Shown here piece by piece: positions 33,359 through 42,356 of a DNA stretch of 64,000 bases. Below the pieces are notes generated by a model. The model was not told the DNA's origin. It did no database searches and saw only the letters and a list, made by a program, of their open reading frames with translations. How positions within the stretch are numbered: position 1 is the stretch's first letter; each line of letters opens with the position of its first letter. The DNA is from Desulfobacteraceae bacterium (GTDB taxonomy: Bacteria; Desulfobacterota; DSM-4660; Desulfatiglandales; Desulfatiglandaceae). The position numbers were made by a program, and so were the translations under genes. Location of the stretch: the NCBI GenBank assembly GCA_030613055.1, contig JAUWMR010000020.1:1-64000 (forward strand). The letters run 5' to 3'.

Positions 33359-34117
33359 ATGGAAGATGAAGGAAAAACAAGAGATCAACTCTTAGATGAA
33401 CTGAAAGCATTACGCCAAAGAGCTGCTGAACTGGAAAGGTCAGAAGGCCAGAGAAAGCAGGTCGAGGACGACTTAATGGCCGCCAGGGAGTATGCCCGTA
33501 ATATCATAGACAGCTCCCACGATATGATCATTTCCGTGGATAATGACCGCAAGATAGTTGAGTTCAACCAGGCAGCAGAAAAAACTTTTGGTTACAGGAA
33601 GGAAGAGGTTTTAGGAAAACATGTCAATATGCTCTATCTTAACCCTGATGAAGGAGATATGGGGAGCAAGACAGCACGGGAAACAGGTGAAATGGTCAGC
33701 GAAGTAACGAACGTAAGGAAAGACGGCAGCACGTTTCCCGCCTTTCTTTCCGCTACGGTATTAAAAAACGCAATGGGAGAAACTATAGGAGTCATGGGTA
33801 TCTCCCGTGATATGACTGATCGCAGGCGTGCTGAGGAGGAAAGACTCAGACGTGAAAAAATGCAAGGAGTGCTTGAAATGGCGGGCGCCGCATGTCATGA
33901 ATTGAATCAACCGATGCAAACTATTTCAGCTTATTCAGAGCTTGGATTGAAGGAAATATCGGAGGATAGTCCGGTTTACAATAGATTAAAAACGATCAAA
34001 GAGCAGATTGTAAGGATGGCGGACATGACAAAGAAAATAAACAGAATCACCAAGTACAAGACACGTGACTATGTTGCAGGAATCAAGATAATTGATATCG
34101 ATAAGAGTTCAGAGTGA
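33359..34117 (+). CDS. PAS domain protein with orphan HisKA-like helix (truncated kinase)
   Basis: 252 residues: coiled-coil start (RDQLLDELKALRQRAAELE), a PAS domain (~40-160, SSHDMIISVDNDRKIVEFNQ, GVMGISRDMTDRRRAEEE), then a HisKA-type helix with the His in GAACHELNQPMQTISAYSEL and a second helix. The frame ends there; no HATPase domain follows in any frame before 34600. It is either a C-terminally truncated histidine kinase or a phosphotransfer/regulatory partner of another kinase. The N-terminal coiled start is like that of the kinase at 2090-3766. Confidence 0.7.
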   Translation: MEDEGKTRDQLLDELKALRQRAAELERSEGQRKQVEDDLMAAREYARNIIDSSHDMIISVDNDRKIVEFNQAAEKTFGYRKEEVLGKHVNMLYLNPDEGDMGSKTARETGEMVSEVTNVRKDGSTFPAFLSATVLKNAMGETIGVMGISRDMTDRRRAEEERLRREKMQGVLEMAGAACHELNQPMQTISAYSELGLKEISEDSPVYNRLKTIKEQIVRMADMTKKINRITKYKTRDYVAGIKIIDIDKSSE

Positions 34118-34160
34118 CGAGTATAAAGGTATTTATTTCGATTTTAAAACCATGTCCTTC

Positions 34161-34210
34161 CCCGCATAGTGGGATCTTCGATGGGCATGTCGAAGATCCC
34201 GTATTGCGGG
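34161..34210. repeat. long hairpin in the 34118-34615 gap
   Basis: CCCGCATAGTGGGATCTTCGA pairs (a few mismatches) with TCGAAGATCCCGTATTGCGGG around a 9-nt loop. It follows the truncated PAS/HisKA gene and could act as a terminator, though it lacks a T run. The rest of the gap (34260-34560) is low-complexity sequence with repeated CGATGTTCGA and CGTTCGATG units; no gene is seen. Confidence 0.6.
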
Positions 34211-34615
34211 GGTTAGAGCCAATCGGCTCTGCCTTGGAGTTTTGTGTCTAAAAATACAAATTTCAAGCACCAAAATACAAATAAATCTCAAACTCCAATA
34301 TTCAATGACCAAAACCGGATTAAATAACGAACGTCCAATCACGCCAGGGCGTGAAACATCGAACTTCCAACGTTGAATTATGGTACGCCTTCGGCGTTTC
34401 AATTTTATTGAAAAAACGGAGCGAAGCGACACCCACATTCGATGTTCGATGTTGAGCGTTCGATGTTCGACGTTCATCTTTTTCCTGTTTGGATTTTCGA
34501 ATTTTGGTCATTGGAATTTGTTTGATATTTGATATTTGGAATTTCAATAAGTCATTAAAACTCCAACAAAGCAAATCCCCTCTGGACCAGGCTTTTAAGC
34601 AACAGTAGGGTTTGC

Positions 34616-35302
34616 TTAGAAGGGGTATCTGGCAAAGATGTCCTTTATCCCGCCTTCTACCAGTTCTGTTGCGGAAAGCCACCTGCCACGCCTTTTTATA
34701 AAGGCCGGGGTAGCCAAAATATTTTCAGAAAGGGAACGCTGTGTTTCTTTGTATTGTGCTTTCCACAATAATCTTCCGTTGACTGTGTCAATCAGATAGA
34801 CTGCAAAGGCTACAGACGCCGGTCTTTCAGCGCCATATGAGCCCCCTATCCTTTCTCTGTACCGCCATACCATACCTATCATAATATTAGTGGCCTTTAG
34901 TTCAGCGCCCAGTTTTTGCGCAAGGACTCTGGGTGTATCCTTTGTTTCGTCTTTGGGAATCCGTTCATAAACTTCTTCAACTTCACGTAATCGAACGACC
35001 TTTGCCCCATGGCGTTCTCTAAGAGCTTCTTGTATATGCTGTGTCAGAATTCGATCCGCATCACTTGAGATGTTTTCGTAATTAAAATAGAACCGGGATA
35101 TAGGTGAATCCAGTGTCTCGGTTATATTTTCACCGGGAATCGCTTTAATAAAGGGCATAACGGCAATCCTTTCCATACTGGTTCCTTGAGCGCCAGGTCG
35201 TGATTGGCCGGTTGCTACTTGCGGCGATGCCCCTTCAACCAGGAGGCCGAAGACGAACAATATAGCTATCATCGCCAGAAAAGATATAATTTTACTTTTC
35301 AT
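34616..35302 (-). CDS. exported protein, possible LpoB/CsgG-like domain
   Basis: 228 residues, AAGGAGTTTGTT upstream, signal peptide MKSKIISFLAMIAILFVFG, then LLVEGASP. The mature part begins with ERIAVMPFIKA, has a long helix-rich central region (ADRILTQHIQEALRERHG), and ends with strands FAVYLIDTVNGRLLWKAQY. This alternation, especially VAVMPF near the start and 'D..TG.l.W' near the end, recalls the LpoB/CsgG/GNA1162 group of envelope proteins. The match is by eye and weak, and no lipobox Cys is present. Monocistronic. Confidence 0.55.
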   Translation of the reverse strand: MKSKIISFLAMIAILFVFGLLVEGASPQVATGQSRPGAQGTSMERIAVMPFIKAIPGENITETLDSPISRFYFNYENISSDADRILTQHIQEALRERHGAKVVRLREVEEVYERIPKDETKDTPRVLAQKLGAELKATNIMIGMVWRYRERIGGSYGAERPASVAFAVYLIDTVNGRLLWKAQYKETQRSLSENILATPAFIKRRGRWLSATELVEGGIKDIFARYPF

Positions 35303-35373
35303 AACAAACTCCTTTTCATAAAGCGTGATGTTTTTATCCCTATTGAAATTACGCTCAATTGGCGTATATCTCC

Positions 35374-35421
35374 TAGTGTCATGTCATCTAAATACGATAT
35401 TTCACGCATGACACGACACTA
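35374..35421. repeat. short palindromic element TAGTGTCATGTCAT...ATGACACGACACTA
   Basis: Inverted arms of 14 bp (one mismatch) separated by 20 bp lie in the 326-bp gap between two divergent genes. It could be a REP-like unit or a binding site; the remaining gap is AT-rich, with no gene. Confidence 0.55.
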
Positions 35422-35629
35422 ATTCAAGTGCATGTTGTCAGGCTCATAACTATGTTAAAATATTATTTTGTGATTTATATCTTATAGTTATATAATATCA
35501 TTATGAATAAAAACGCAAGGGTAATATAATCACAAAAAAACCCATAAAAGCACTGGATCAGATATATAAACAGGGTCAGGCATTTCATCCTTTTGAACAA
35601 AAAAAACATCAAAAGTACAGGAGGCTGCC

Positions 35630-36376
35630 ATGAAGGTTATTTTTCATGAAGATTTTTATCAGGTTTATGCTTCCGATCCTGCGGCCGCGCAAGGGCGTAT
35701 GGAGGCGATTGTGGAGGTAATTGGCCCGGCCGTGGATTTTATCACTGCCAAACCCGCTTCAAAGCAGGACATTTTACGGGTTCACGAAGAGCCTCATGTC
35801 GAGCATGTAAAGCGTGACGGTGTTTTTGAGGTAGCTGCACTTGCCGCAGGCGGCGCTATCCAGGCAGCAGAACTTTCACTCAAGGAACCCTGCTTCGGGC
35901 TTATTCGACCGCCCGGACATCATGCCTCTGCCGGTTCTGCCTGGGGATTCTGCTATTTCAACAATATGGCCATTTCCCTGGAATATCTGAAGCAAGAGCA
36001 AAAGATCGAGACTGCCTATGTGCTTGATATTGATCTCCATTTTGGGGATGGGAACGTGAATATCCTCAAAGGCAAGAACTATGTTACGGTGCATAATATT
36101 GCGGGCAGTAGCCGCGAGGCATACATGAATGAAGTTAAAGATGAAATGGAGAATTGCAGGGCGGATGTCATAGGGATCTCGGCAGGTTTTGATAACCATG
36201 AGGATGACTGGGGAGGCACGCTTGTTACAGAGGACTATCACGATATCGGCCGGATAGTATTAGATGCCTCAATACGTCATGGCGGGGGATGTTTTGCCAT
36301 TCTTGAAGGTGGCTATAACCATGAGGTTCTGGGTCATAATGTTATGGCCTTGATTCAGGGGTTATCCGGCAATTGA
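35630..36376 (+). CDS. histone-deacetylase-family (acetylpolyamine amidohydrolase-like) protein
   Basis: 248 residues with CAGGAGG upstream. It has the zinc-amidohydrolase motifs: RPPGHHA (about 100-106, catalytic His pair), DIDLHFGDG (zinc Asp and His), ISAGFDNHEDD (second Asp), and LEGGYN near the C-terminus. Bacterial relatives deacetylate acetylpolyamines or other acetylated amines. It is shorter than classical HDACs (~300-370 residues), lacking some loops. It converges with the Hdr-like gene with a 19-bp gap; no acetyltransferase is adjacent. Confidence 0.85.
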   Translation: MKVIFHEDFYQVYASDPAAAQGRMEAIVEVIGPAVDFITAKPASKQDILRVHEEPHVEHVKRDGVFEVAALAAGGAIQAAELSLKEPCFGLIRPPGHHASAGSAWGFCYFNNMAISLEYLKQEQKIETAYVLDIDLHFGDGNVNILKGKNYVTVHNIAGSSREAYMNEVKDEMENCRADVIGISAGFDNHEDDWGGTLVTEDYHDIGRIVLDASIRHGGGCFAILEGGYNHEVLGHNVMALIQGLSGN

Positions 36377-36395
36377 TTGACCACCACCTGCCGCA

Positions 36396-37400
36396 TCAGG
36401 GAAAGGAAAGCTCCCCTAAGGCCATGCGGACAAGCTGGGTGATGAAAATGGGTTTCATGCCCTTCTCACTGGCGGGTTTGGCAAGGCCACCCATGCAGAA
36501 TGGGCAGAGAAACACCATGGCCTCTGCCCCGGCTTCAACAGCGTCCCGGATGTTTGCGTCAATCAGAGGTTTAATTCTTTCAGGATAAATACGTGAGAAC
36601 AAAGAACCGCAGCATTGGGCTGATTCCCGATCATATGTTCTGGCCACCCGTTCCACGCCGATCAGTTCAACCATCTCATCCAAAATAGGCTCGATCTCGA
36701 CCGAATATCTGGAGGCACACGGCCTCTGATAGGCTATTTTGCGGTTTAGCGGTGTGATCCTGTCCGGGTGAGCTTTGAGGTAATCCCTCATATACTCGAT
36801 AATGTGCGTGGCCTTGAAAGGAATTTCAATGTCATATTCAAGAATTTTGGACATCATGGCATAACAGTCCGCATGGATGAATATGATTTCCTTTGCACCG
36901 ATGGCGGCAAGCGTGTCTATGAAGCCCTGGGCATGTTCCTTCAACGGACTATCCATGCCGATATGCACATAACCCAAGTAGCAGAAGTATTCGCCGCCCT
37001 TGGCAACGGTCATGCCATCGAACATCTGGCCTGCCACGGCATCGCCCGGCATGAAGGGCTCCATGACGCAAAGAGAAAGGGCCGGCCTGGAATCATCTCC
37101 CTTGATCAGGGCAGAGGGCATTGTCCCACCGGCATCCATAAATTGTCGCATTTTTTCAGGTATAGGCAGGGAATTGTGAAACTCCTGGAGCCTGTTAATA
37201 AGATCAAAAGGATTGGCGCCTGTAGGGCAGTATTCGTTGCACGCGCAGCAGGTAACGCATTCCTTGAGAATCTCAGCCGGCTTCTCCTCCATCAATTCCT
37301 TGATCTGCTGCACGGCCTTGTCCGTGTCGTAATCCACATACTGGCAGCGTACGAGACAATCCCCGCAAAGATCACATTTTTCTGCATCCCACATAATCAT
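36396..37400 (-). CDS. (Fe-S)-binding protein, HdrD/glycolate-oxidase-GlcF-like
   Basis: 334 residues. The N-terminus has two ferredoxin-type cluster motifs: CDLCGDCLVRC (about 9-19) and CVTCCACNEYCPTG (about 48-61). The C-terminal half has one cysteine-rich CCG domain (SAQCCGSLFSRI and FLCPFCMGGL) and a preceding RPCASRY. The first CCG-like region lacks its Cys pair (HADCYAMMSK). Such proteins pass electrons to disulfides or quinones in anaerobes, usually beside a flavoprotein partner; none is adjacent here. Product size and order fit a minimal HdrD-like subunit. Confidence 0.85.
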   Translation of the reverse strand: MIMWDAEKCDLCGDCLVRCQYVDYDTDKAVQQIKELMEEKPAEILKECVTCCACNEYCPTGANPFDLINRLQEFHNSLPIPEKMRQFMDAGGTMPSALIKGDDSRPALSLCVMEPFMPGDAVAGQMFDGMTVAKGGEYFCYLGYVHIGMDSPLKEHAQGFIDTLAAIGAKEIIFIHADCYAMMSKILEYDIEIPFKATHIIEYMRDYLKAHPDRITPLNRKIAYQRPCASRYSVEIEPILDEMVELIGVERVARTYDRESAQCCGSLFSRIYPERIKPLIDANIRDAVEAGAEAMVFLCPFCMGGLAKPASEKGMKPIFITQLVRMALGELSFP

Positions 37401-37426
37401 AACCTCCTTAATTTCTATTACAGGAT

Positions 37427-38278
37427 TTAAGGGGTCATTACCAGGCGGAAACCGACGGTGTTTTTTTTGCGCTTAGGAGAGATCCTGTTTCGATTCTCTA
37501 TTCGGCATACTCTGCCGCAGCCGCTCCAACCGCAGCCGCGAATAGTTCTAAGGGTGCCGAACTGGGGCAGAGGATCGGTGACATCTTCAGATGGGTATAC
37601 ATTATACCAGTCCTGGCACATTTCCGCGACATTGCCGAACATATCGTAAATACCCAGCAGGTTGGGTTTTTTCTGCGCAACAGGATGGGTTTTAATGTCT
37701 GAATTTTTGCAGAACCAGGCTGTTTCATCCAGATTCAGATCCTCTTTATTTACACGTATGGAGTTTTTTGAACCGTCATCAGGGGGAGGTAAAGGGATTC
37801 CAGTCCTGCAGACGTACTCCCATTCAGCCTCAGTAGGCAAGCGGTATTTATCTGTACCTTCCCGTTTGTTCAGTAAACGAATAAACTCCTGTACCTCATT
37901 CCAGGAAACGCGCTCAACCGGACAATTGTCCCCGCAACGCCAGAAATAGGAGGGATTCATCTCCGTGATCTTCTTCCACTGCCCCTCCGTTACGATCTTC
38001 TTCCACTGCCCCTGCGTTACCTCCGTGGTCTGAATATAAAACCCTCGAGTCAGGGTGACCTTGTGTTGTGTCTCATCATCATCCCGGCCCGGTACATCCG
38101 GCATGCTCCCCATCATAAAGCTACCAGGCGAGATGTACACAAATTTCATGCCCATAGGGGTAGTTATAGTTTTTCCTTTGGTGTCGCCTTCCTGCGCGTG
38201 TGCTGAGTGAAAAAAGAAAGCGAACAGAATTACGGAAACAGAAATTAGATAGATTGATCTTTTAAGTATCAGACGCAT
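37427..38278 (-). CDS. exported formylglycine-generating-enzyme (SUMF1)-family protein
   Basis: The ATG at 38278 has AAGGAG seven bases upstream and starts a signal peptide (MRLILKRSIYLISVSVILFA). About 283 residues in the FGE-sulfatase fold: MKFVYISPGSFMMGS, TRGFYIQTTEVTQGQWKK, CPVERVSWNEVQEFIRLLN, YRLPTEAEWEYVCR, NLLGIYDMFGNVAEMCQDW, and a C-terminal NTVGFRLV. The family contains the sulfatase-activating enzyme but also many non-catalytic members, and the catalytic Cys pair was not confirmed. No sulfatase gene is nearby. A 27-bp tandem duplication doubles GQWKKIVTE/GQWKKITE in the N-terminal region. Confidence 0.85.
   Translation of the reverse strand: MRLILKRSIYLISVSVILFAFFFHSAHAQEGDTKGKTITTPMGMKFVYISPGSFMMGSMPDVPGRDDDETQHKVTLTRGFYIQTTEVTQGQWKKIVTEGQWKKITEMNPSYFWRCGDNCPVERVSWNEVQEFIRLLNKREGTDKYRLPTEAEWEYVCRTGIPLPPPDDGSKNSIRVNKEDLNLDETAWFCKNSDIKTHPVAQKKPNLLGIYDMFGNVAEMCQDWYNVYPSEDVTDPLPQFGTLRTIRGCGWSGCGRVCRIENRNRISPKRKKNTVGFRLVMTP
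37967..38020. repeat. 27-bp in-frame tandem duplication
   Basis: The unit GATCTTCTTCCACTGCCCCT plus CCGTTAC (37967-37993) is repeated directly at 37994-38020 with one mismatch. It adds nine residues in frame to the FGE-like protein. Confidence 0.9.
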
Positions 38279-38421
38279 GGACAACTCCTTTGTAGATTAA
38301 ATTATTTAAAGGTTAAATGCTTAAATATTGATAATAAAAGGCAGAATAGTGACTTATATATTAGAGTATCCTTTAAAGCAAAGGGTTTTTATTGTTATAA
38401 TAATTATATTAATATTTTAGA

Positions 38422-38736
38422 GTGGTTACGTTGTCGGAGGGAAAAACAGCCATGCCGTTGCCGGCGCTGGCCGGTAAAAGGGGAACCCTTATCCCTTTGG
38501 ATGAAATATCTTTGCGAATAAATCTCAAATGCGATCCTGAACTTGCCTTGCACCTGAGGGCAGCTTATAATGCTGTTCAGCCTGGCTACCATATGAACAA
38601 AAAACACTGGAATACCATTATCGTGGATGGTTCCATTCCAAATGATGAATTATTATTCATGATCAATGACTCGTATGACCTGGTAACTAAAGGGCTGAAA
38701 AAAGCAGATAAGCTCAGGCTTGAGAGTTCGGAATAA
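38422..38736 (+). CDS. MmcQ/YjbR-family protein, N-terminus replaced or lost
   Basis: The 104-residue frame ends with a good MmcQ/YjbR domain C-terminal portion: RINLKCDPELALHLRAAY, VQPGYHMNKKHWNTIIVDGS and ELLFMINDSYDLVTKGL. The family's usual first ~35 residues (a YCLSLPG..E.FPFG stretch before the first strand) are missing, replaced by MVTLSEGKTAMPLPALAGK. The gene is probably 5'-truncated; the GTG start is arbitrary. Such proteins are small, DNA-binding-like and poorly characterised. Confidence 0.6.
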   Translation: MVTLSEGKTAMPLPALAGKRGTLIPLDEISLRINLKCDPELALHLRAAYNAVQPGYHMNKKHWNTIIVDGSIPNDELLFMINDSYDLVTKGLKKADKLRLESSE

Positions 38737-39115
38737 TAATGATAGAGACATGAGAACCTGGCTTTCAGGGTATTGGATCATTTTAAATACCGTGTTCAAT
38801 TAATTCAAAAAAGAAATCCACGTCCTCCAGGCGTGTTAGAGACAAATGGCTCTGCCTGCAAAAGAGTGGTTAAAGTTGTATAAAGTGCCTTAAGTTGTGG
38901 TGTCGCTCGCGCAGCGCAGGCGCTTGCGCCGCGTGTCGCTCCGTTTTTTTATAAATTAAAAGTGCCGAAGGCACATTCCGCAACTTTAGTTCACTTTAGT
39001 CACTTCAAACTTTAGTTCACTTTCCCTGGAGAACGGATAAAATACAGACAAGTCCCCTCTGGGGGAAAACAAAGCCAGGTCCTATGGACCTATATTTTTT
39101 ACTAAGGGAGTATTT

Positions 39116-39889
39116 ATGAGTTTTCATATTCCTACGAGAAAAAACAAAAGGCTGAAAATGCTGCTTAATAATATCAATGATGATGCAGAACTGCTTCAAT
39201 TGTGGAAGTGTGCCAATGTGAATGCGGTTGATCGCAGTGGAATCAATGATCATGGTGAAATTCATATCCGTATTGTTTCAAATGCGGCTTTGAAGATACT
39301 GCGCCTGCTGGTGAAAGGCGGCGTTGAACCCAGTGTGGTAAAAGATCACGGCATGACAATTGAAGATGCGGAGGTGATAGTAGTTCTTGCCGCATGTCTT
39401 CATGATATCGGCATTTCCGTTCATCGAGACGATCATGAGATATATAGCCTCTTTTTAGCTTATCCAAAATCCCGTGAGCTGTTGAGTGGCATTTATGAAG
39501 AACCGGACCTGACAACTATGACGTCAGAAGTGATGCATGCAATTATTGCACACAACGCAAAAGAGACCTGCCTGACAATTGAAGCCGGTGTCTTAAAGGT
39601 TGCTGATGCATTAGACATGACAGAGGGCCGGTCACGCATTCCGTTCGAGGCCGGTAAGGTAAATATTCACTCTGTATCGGCTCGGGCTGTTGACTCGGTT
39701 GATATTGAGGTGGGTGATGACCGGCCGGTCAAGTTAGTGATAACATTAGCCAACTCAGCAGGTATATTCCAGGTGGATGAACTGCTTCATCATAAGCTTC
39801 AAAACTCTACAATTGAAGACTATGTCGAAATCCTGGCCAAAATTGAGGGAAAGACGGAGCGCAGGCTCATTGAAAGCTATAAACTGTAG
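39116..39889 (+). CDS. HD-domain phosphohydrolase-like protein
   Basis: 257 residues with GGGAG upstream. HD-superfamily signature: HIRIVSNAALKILRLL (first His), VVLAACLHDIGISVHR (HD pair, ~95-110), HAIIAHNAKETCLTIEAGVLKVADALDM (late His and Asp, split here). The C-terminal ~70 residues form a separate alpha/beta segment (VNIHSVSARAVDSVDIEVG). It probably hydrolyses a phosphate ester or nucleotide; the substrate is unknown. It sits 52 bp ahead of tex on the same strand. The upstream gap (38737-39115) holds only GC-rich inverted segments and degenerate ACTTTAGTTC repeats. Confidence 0.82.
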   Translation: MSFHIPTRKNKRLKMLLNNINDDAELLQLWKCANVNAVDRSGINDHGEIHIRIVSNAALKILRLLVKGGVEPSVVKDHGMTIEDAEVIVVLAACLHDIGISVHRDDHEIYSLFLAYPKSRELLSGIYEEPDLTTMTSEVMHAIIAHNAKETCLTIEAGVLKVADALDMTEGRSRIPFEAGKVNIHSVSARAVDSVDIEVGDDRPVKLVITLANSAGIFQVDELLHHKLQNSTIEDYVEILAKIEGKTERRLIESYKL

Positions 39890-39941
39890 TAATGACCGAA
39901 ACTCTGGCATGTGAACGCCTGTAAAATATCAAAGGATAAAA

Positions 39942-42209
39942 ATGATAGAAAAATATATCACCCGGGTCGCTGAAGAGCTGAATCTCAAACCGCAACAGGT
40001 AACAGCCACGGCGAGACTATTCGAAGAAGGCGCTACAGTACCATTTATAGCCCGCTACAGAAAGGAGGTCACCGGAACTCTTGACGAAGTGGCCATAACA
40101 TCCATCCGTGACAGAATGGCCCAATTAGAGGAATTGGACAGACGGCGTGAGAGTATCATCAAATCGTTACAGGAGAGGGAAATACTTACAGAGGATTTGA
40201 AAGAAAAGATTCTCGCGGCCGAGACGCTGACCACGCTGGAGGATATCTACCTGCCATACAGGCCTAAACGGCGCACCCGTGCAACCATAGCACGGGAAAA
40301 GGGACTTGAGCCTCTTGCCAAAATTATCTTCGGACAACATGAGCACACGGATCCGCTTAAAGAGGCAGCCGCCTATGTTGACCCGGAAAAAGGGGTTAAA
40401 ACCGCGGAAGATGCACTTTTGGGCAGTCGTGATATTATGGCCGAATGGGTAAACGAAGCCCGGGAAGCCCGTGAAAAAATGCGGGCCTTCTATGCGAAGC
40501 AGGGTGTTTTTCGGGCGAAAGTAATACCAGGCAAAGAAGAAGAGGGCGCGAAATTCAGAGACTACTTCGATTGGGAAGAACCGGTTGCCACTGCACCGTC
40601 GCACAGGGTCCTGGCCATGCGGCGCGGGGAAAAAGAGGAGATTCTGGTCTTGCGTGTGATCGTCCCTGAAGAAGAGGCCCTGAAACTGCTTGAGGCGATT
40701 TTTGTAAAGGGAGATAGTCCCGCCTCCCTTGAGGTCAAGGAAGCAATCCGGGATTGCTACAAAAGGCTTTTTTCCCTTTCAATGGAAACAGAGATCCGAC
40801 TGGAAACCAAGAGGCGAGCCGACGTGGAAGCCATAAAAATCTTTACTGAAAACCTTAGAGAACTCCTTCTTGCAGCTCCCCTTGGCCAGAAAAATGTCAT
40901 GGCAATAGACCCGGGTATCAGGACGGGTTGTAAAATAGCCTGCCTGGACAGGCAGGGAAAACTGCTCAGCACGGAAATCATCTATATATCCGGATCCGAA
41001 GCTTCAAAGAAGGCTTCCGGTGAAAAGCTTAAGCCATTGATCCACAACTATCAGGTGGAGGCCATAGCCATAGGGAACGGAACAGGGGGGAGGGAAACCG
41101 TTGCTTTTGTTAAGAATCTTCATCTTCCACAAGATGTTCCGGTGGTGATGGTCAATGAGAGCGGGGCATCGATCTATTCAGCTTCAGAGGTGGCCAGGGC
41201 GGAGTTTCCTGATCTCGACATCTCCTTTCGAGGGGCGGTCTCAATAGGTAGACGCCTCATGGATCCTTTGGCTGAGCTGGTAAAGATTGATCCTAAATCC
41301 ATAGGCGTGGGGCAATATCAGCACGACGTGTACCAGCAGGATCTGAAAAACAGCTTAGATGACGTTGTAATAAGCTGCGTGAATGCCGTGGGCGTAGAGG
41401 TAAATACATCGAGTGAACAACTCCTCACCTATGTTTCAGGTCTCGGGCCTCAGTTGGCAAAAAATATTATTGCTTATCGAAACGAATATGGTGCGTTGAA
41501 ATCCAGAAAGGAACTCAAAAAAGTGCAGCGTCTTGGTCCCAGGGCATTTGAACAGGCCGCAGGTTTTCTCCGAATCAGAAATGGTAAAAACCCCCTTGAT
41601 GTCAGCGCGGTCCACCCGGAGTCCTATGGTATTATTGAGGCCATGGTTGCGGATTTAGGTTGCGAAGTAATGGATTTGATTGAGGATGAGGCACTCAGAG
41701 AAAAAATTGAATTACCGAGATACGTAACAGATAAGGTAGGCATGCCAACGCTCATGGACATCCTCGCAGAGCTTAAAAAACCGGGTCGTGACCCCAGGGA
41801 AAAGTTTGAAGGCTTCGGATTTGCAGATGGCATAGAAAAGATTGAGGACTTAGAGCCTGGCATGAGGCTTCCCGGTGTGGTTACCAATGTCACGGCGTTT
41901 GGTGCTTTTGTGGATATAGGGGTCCACCAGGATGGCCTGGTACATGTGAGCAAATTGATGGACAGGTTCGTGAAGGATCCCCATAAAGTGGTCAAAGTCA
42001 ACCAGAAGGTGACAGTGACAATCCTGGATGTGGACCTTGAAAGAAAAAGAATTTCATTATCCATGAGAGAGAAGTCGAATATACCTGATAAAGGGGCAAG
42101 AAAAACTCAGACGCAACACTATATAAAGGAAAGTAAACAAAGGCATAAAAAGAATGAGCGAGGTTCTTTCAATAGTCCTTTTTTAAAAGCATTCAATAAG
42201 AAACCTTAA
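39942..42209 (+). CDS. tex: Tex-family RNA-binding transcription accessory protein
   Basis: 755 residues with AAGGAT upstream. The domain order is characteristic: N-terminal helical region with ARLFEEGATVPFIARYRKE and LEDIYLPYRPKRRTRA, a YqgF/RNase-H-like domain (MAIDPGIRTGCKIACLD), helix-hairpin-helix (GLGPQLAKNIIAYR), and a C-terminal S1 RNA-binding domain (GVVTNVTAFGAFVDIGVHQDGLVH, split) from about 645 to 715. Tex is a conserved nucleic-acid-binding protein linked to transcription and RNA turnover. The tail past S1 is basic and repetitive. Likely core genome. Confidence 0.95.
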   Translation: MIEKYITRVAEELNLKPQQVTATARLFEEGATVPFIARYRKEVTGTLDEVAITSIRDRMAQLEELDRRRESIIKSLQEREILTEDLKEKILAAETLTTLEDIYLPYRPKRRTRATIAREKGLEPLAKIIFGQHEHTDPLKEAAAYVDPEKGVKTAEDALLGSRDIMAEWVNEAREAREKMRAFYAKQGVFRAKVIPGKEEEGAKFRDYFDWEEPVATAPSHRVLAMRRGEKEEILVLRVIVPEEEALKLLEAIFVKGDSPASLEVKEAIRDCYKRLFSLSMETEIRLETKRRADVEAIKIFTENLRELLLAAPLGQKNVMAIDPGIRTGCKIACLDRQGKLLSTEIIYISGSEASKKASGEKLKPLIHNYQVEAIAIGNGTGGRETVAFVKNLHLPQDVPVVMVNESGASIYSASEVARAEFPDLDISFRGAVSIGRRLMDPLAELVKIDPKSIGVGQYQHDVYQQDLKNSLDDVVISCVNAVGVEVNTSSEQLLTYVSGLGPQLAKNIIAYRNEYGALKSRKELKKVQRLGPRAFEQAAGFLRIRNGKNPLDVSAVHPESYGIIEAMVADLGCEVMDLIEDEALREKIELPRYVTDKVGMPTLMDILAELKKPGRDPREKFEGFGFADGIEKIEDLEPGMRLPGVVTNVTAFGAFVDIGVHQDGLVHVSKLMDRFVKDPHKVVKVNQKVTVTILDVDLERKRISLSMREKSNIPDKGARKTQTQHYIKESKQRHKKNERGSFNSPFLKAFNKKP

Positions 42210-42356
42210 AAAAAATGGTAACAGTTCACGGGTTCAAGGTTCGGAGATTCAAGGTTCGGGGTTAGTGAAGGTCAGTACAATAAAAGCAACCCTAAACCTC
42301 TAAATAGTTAAGGTTTGACCGTCTTTCTTGCACAAAAATGATAACAGAGGATATAT

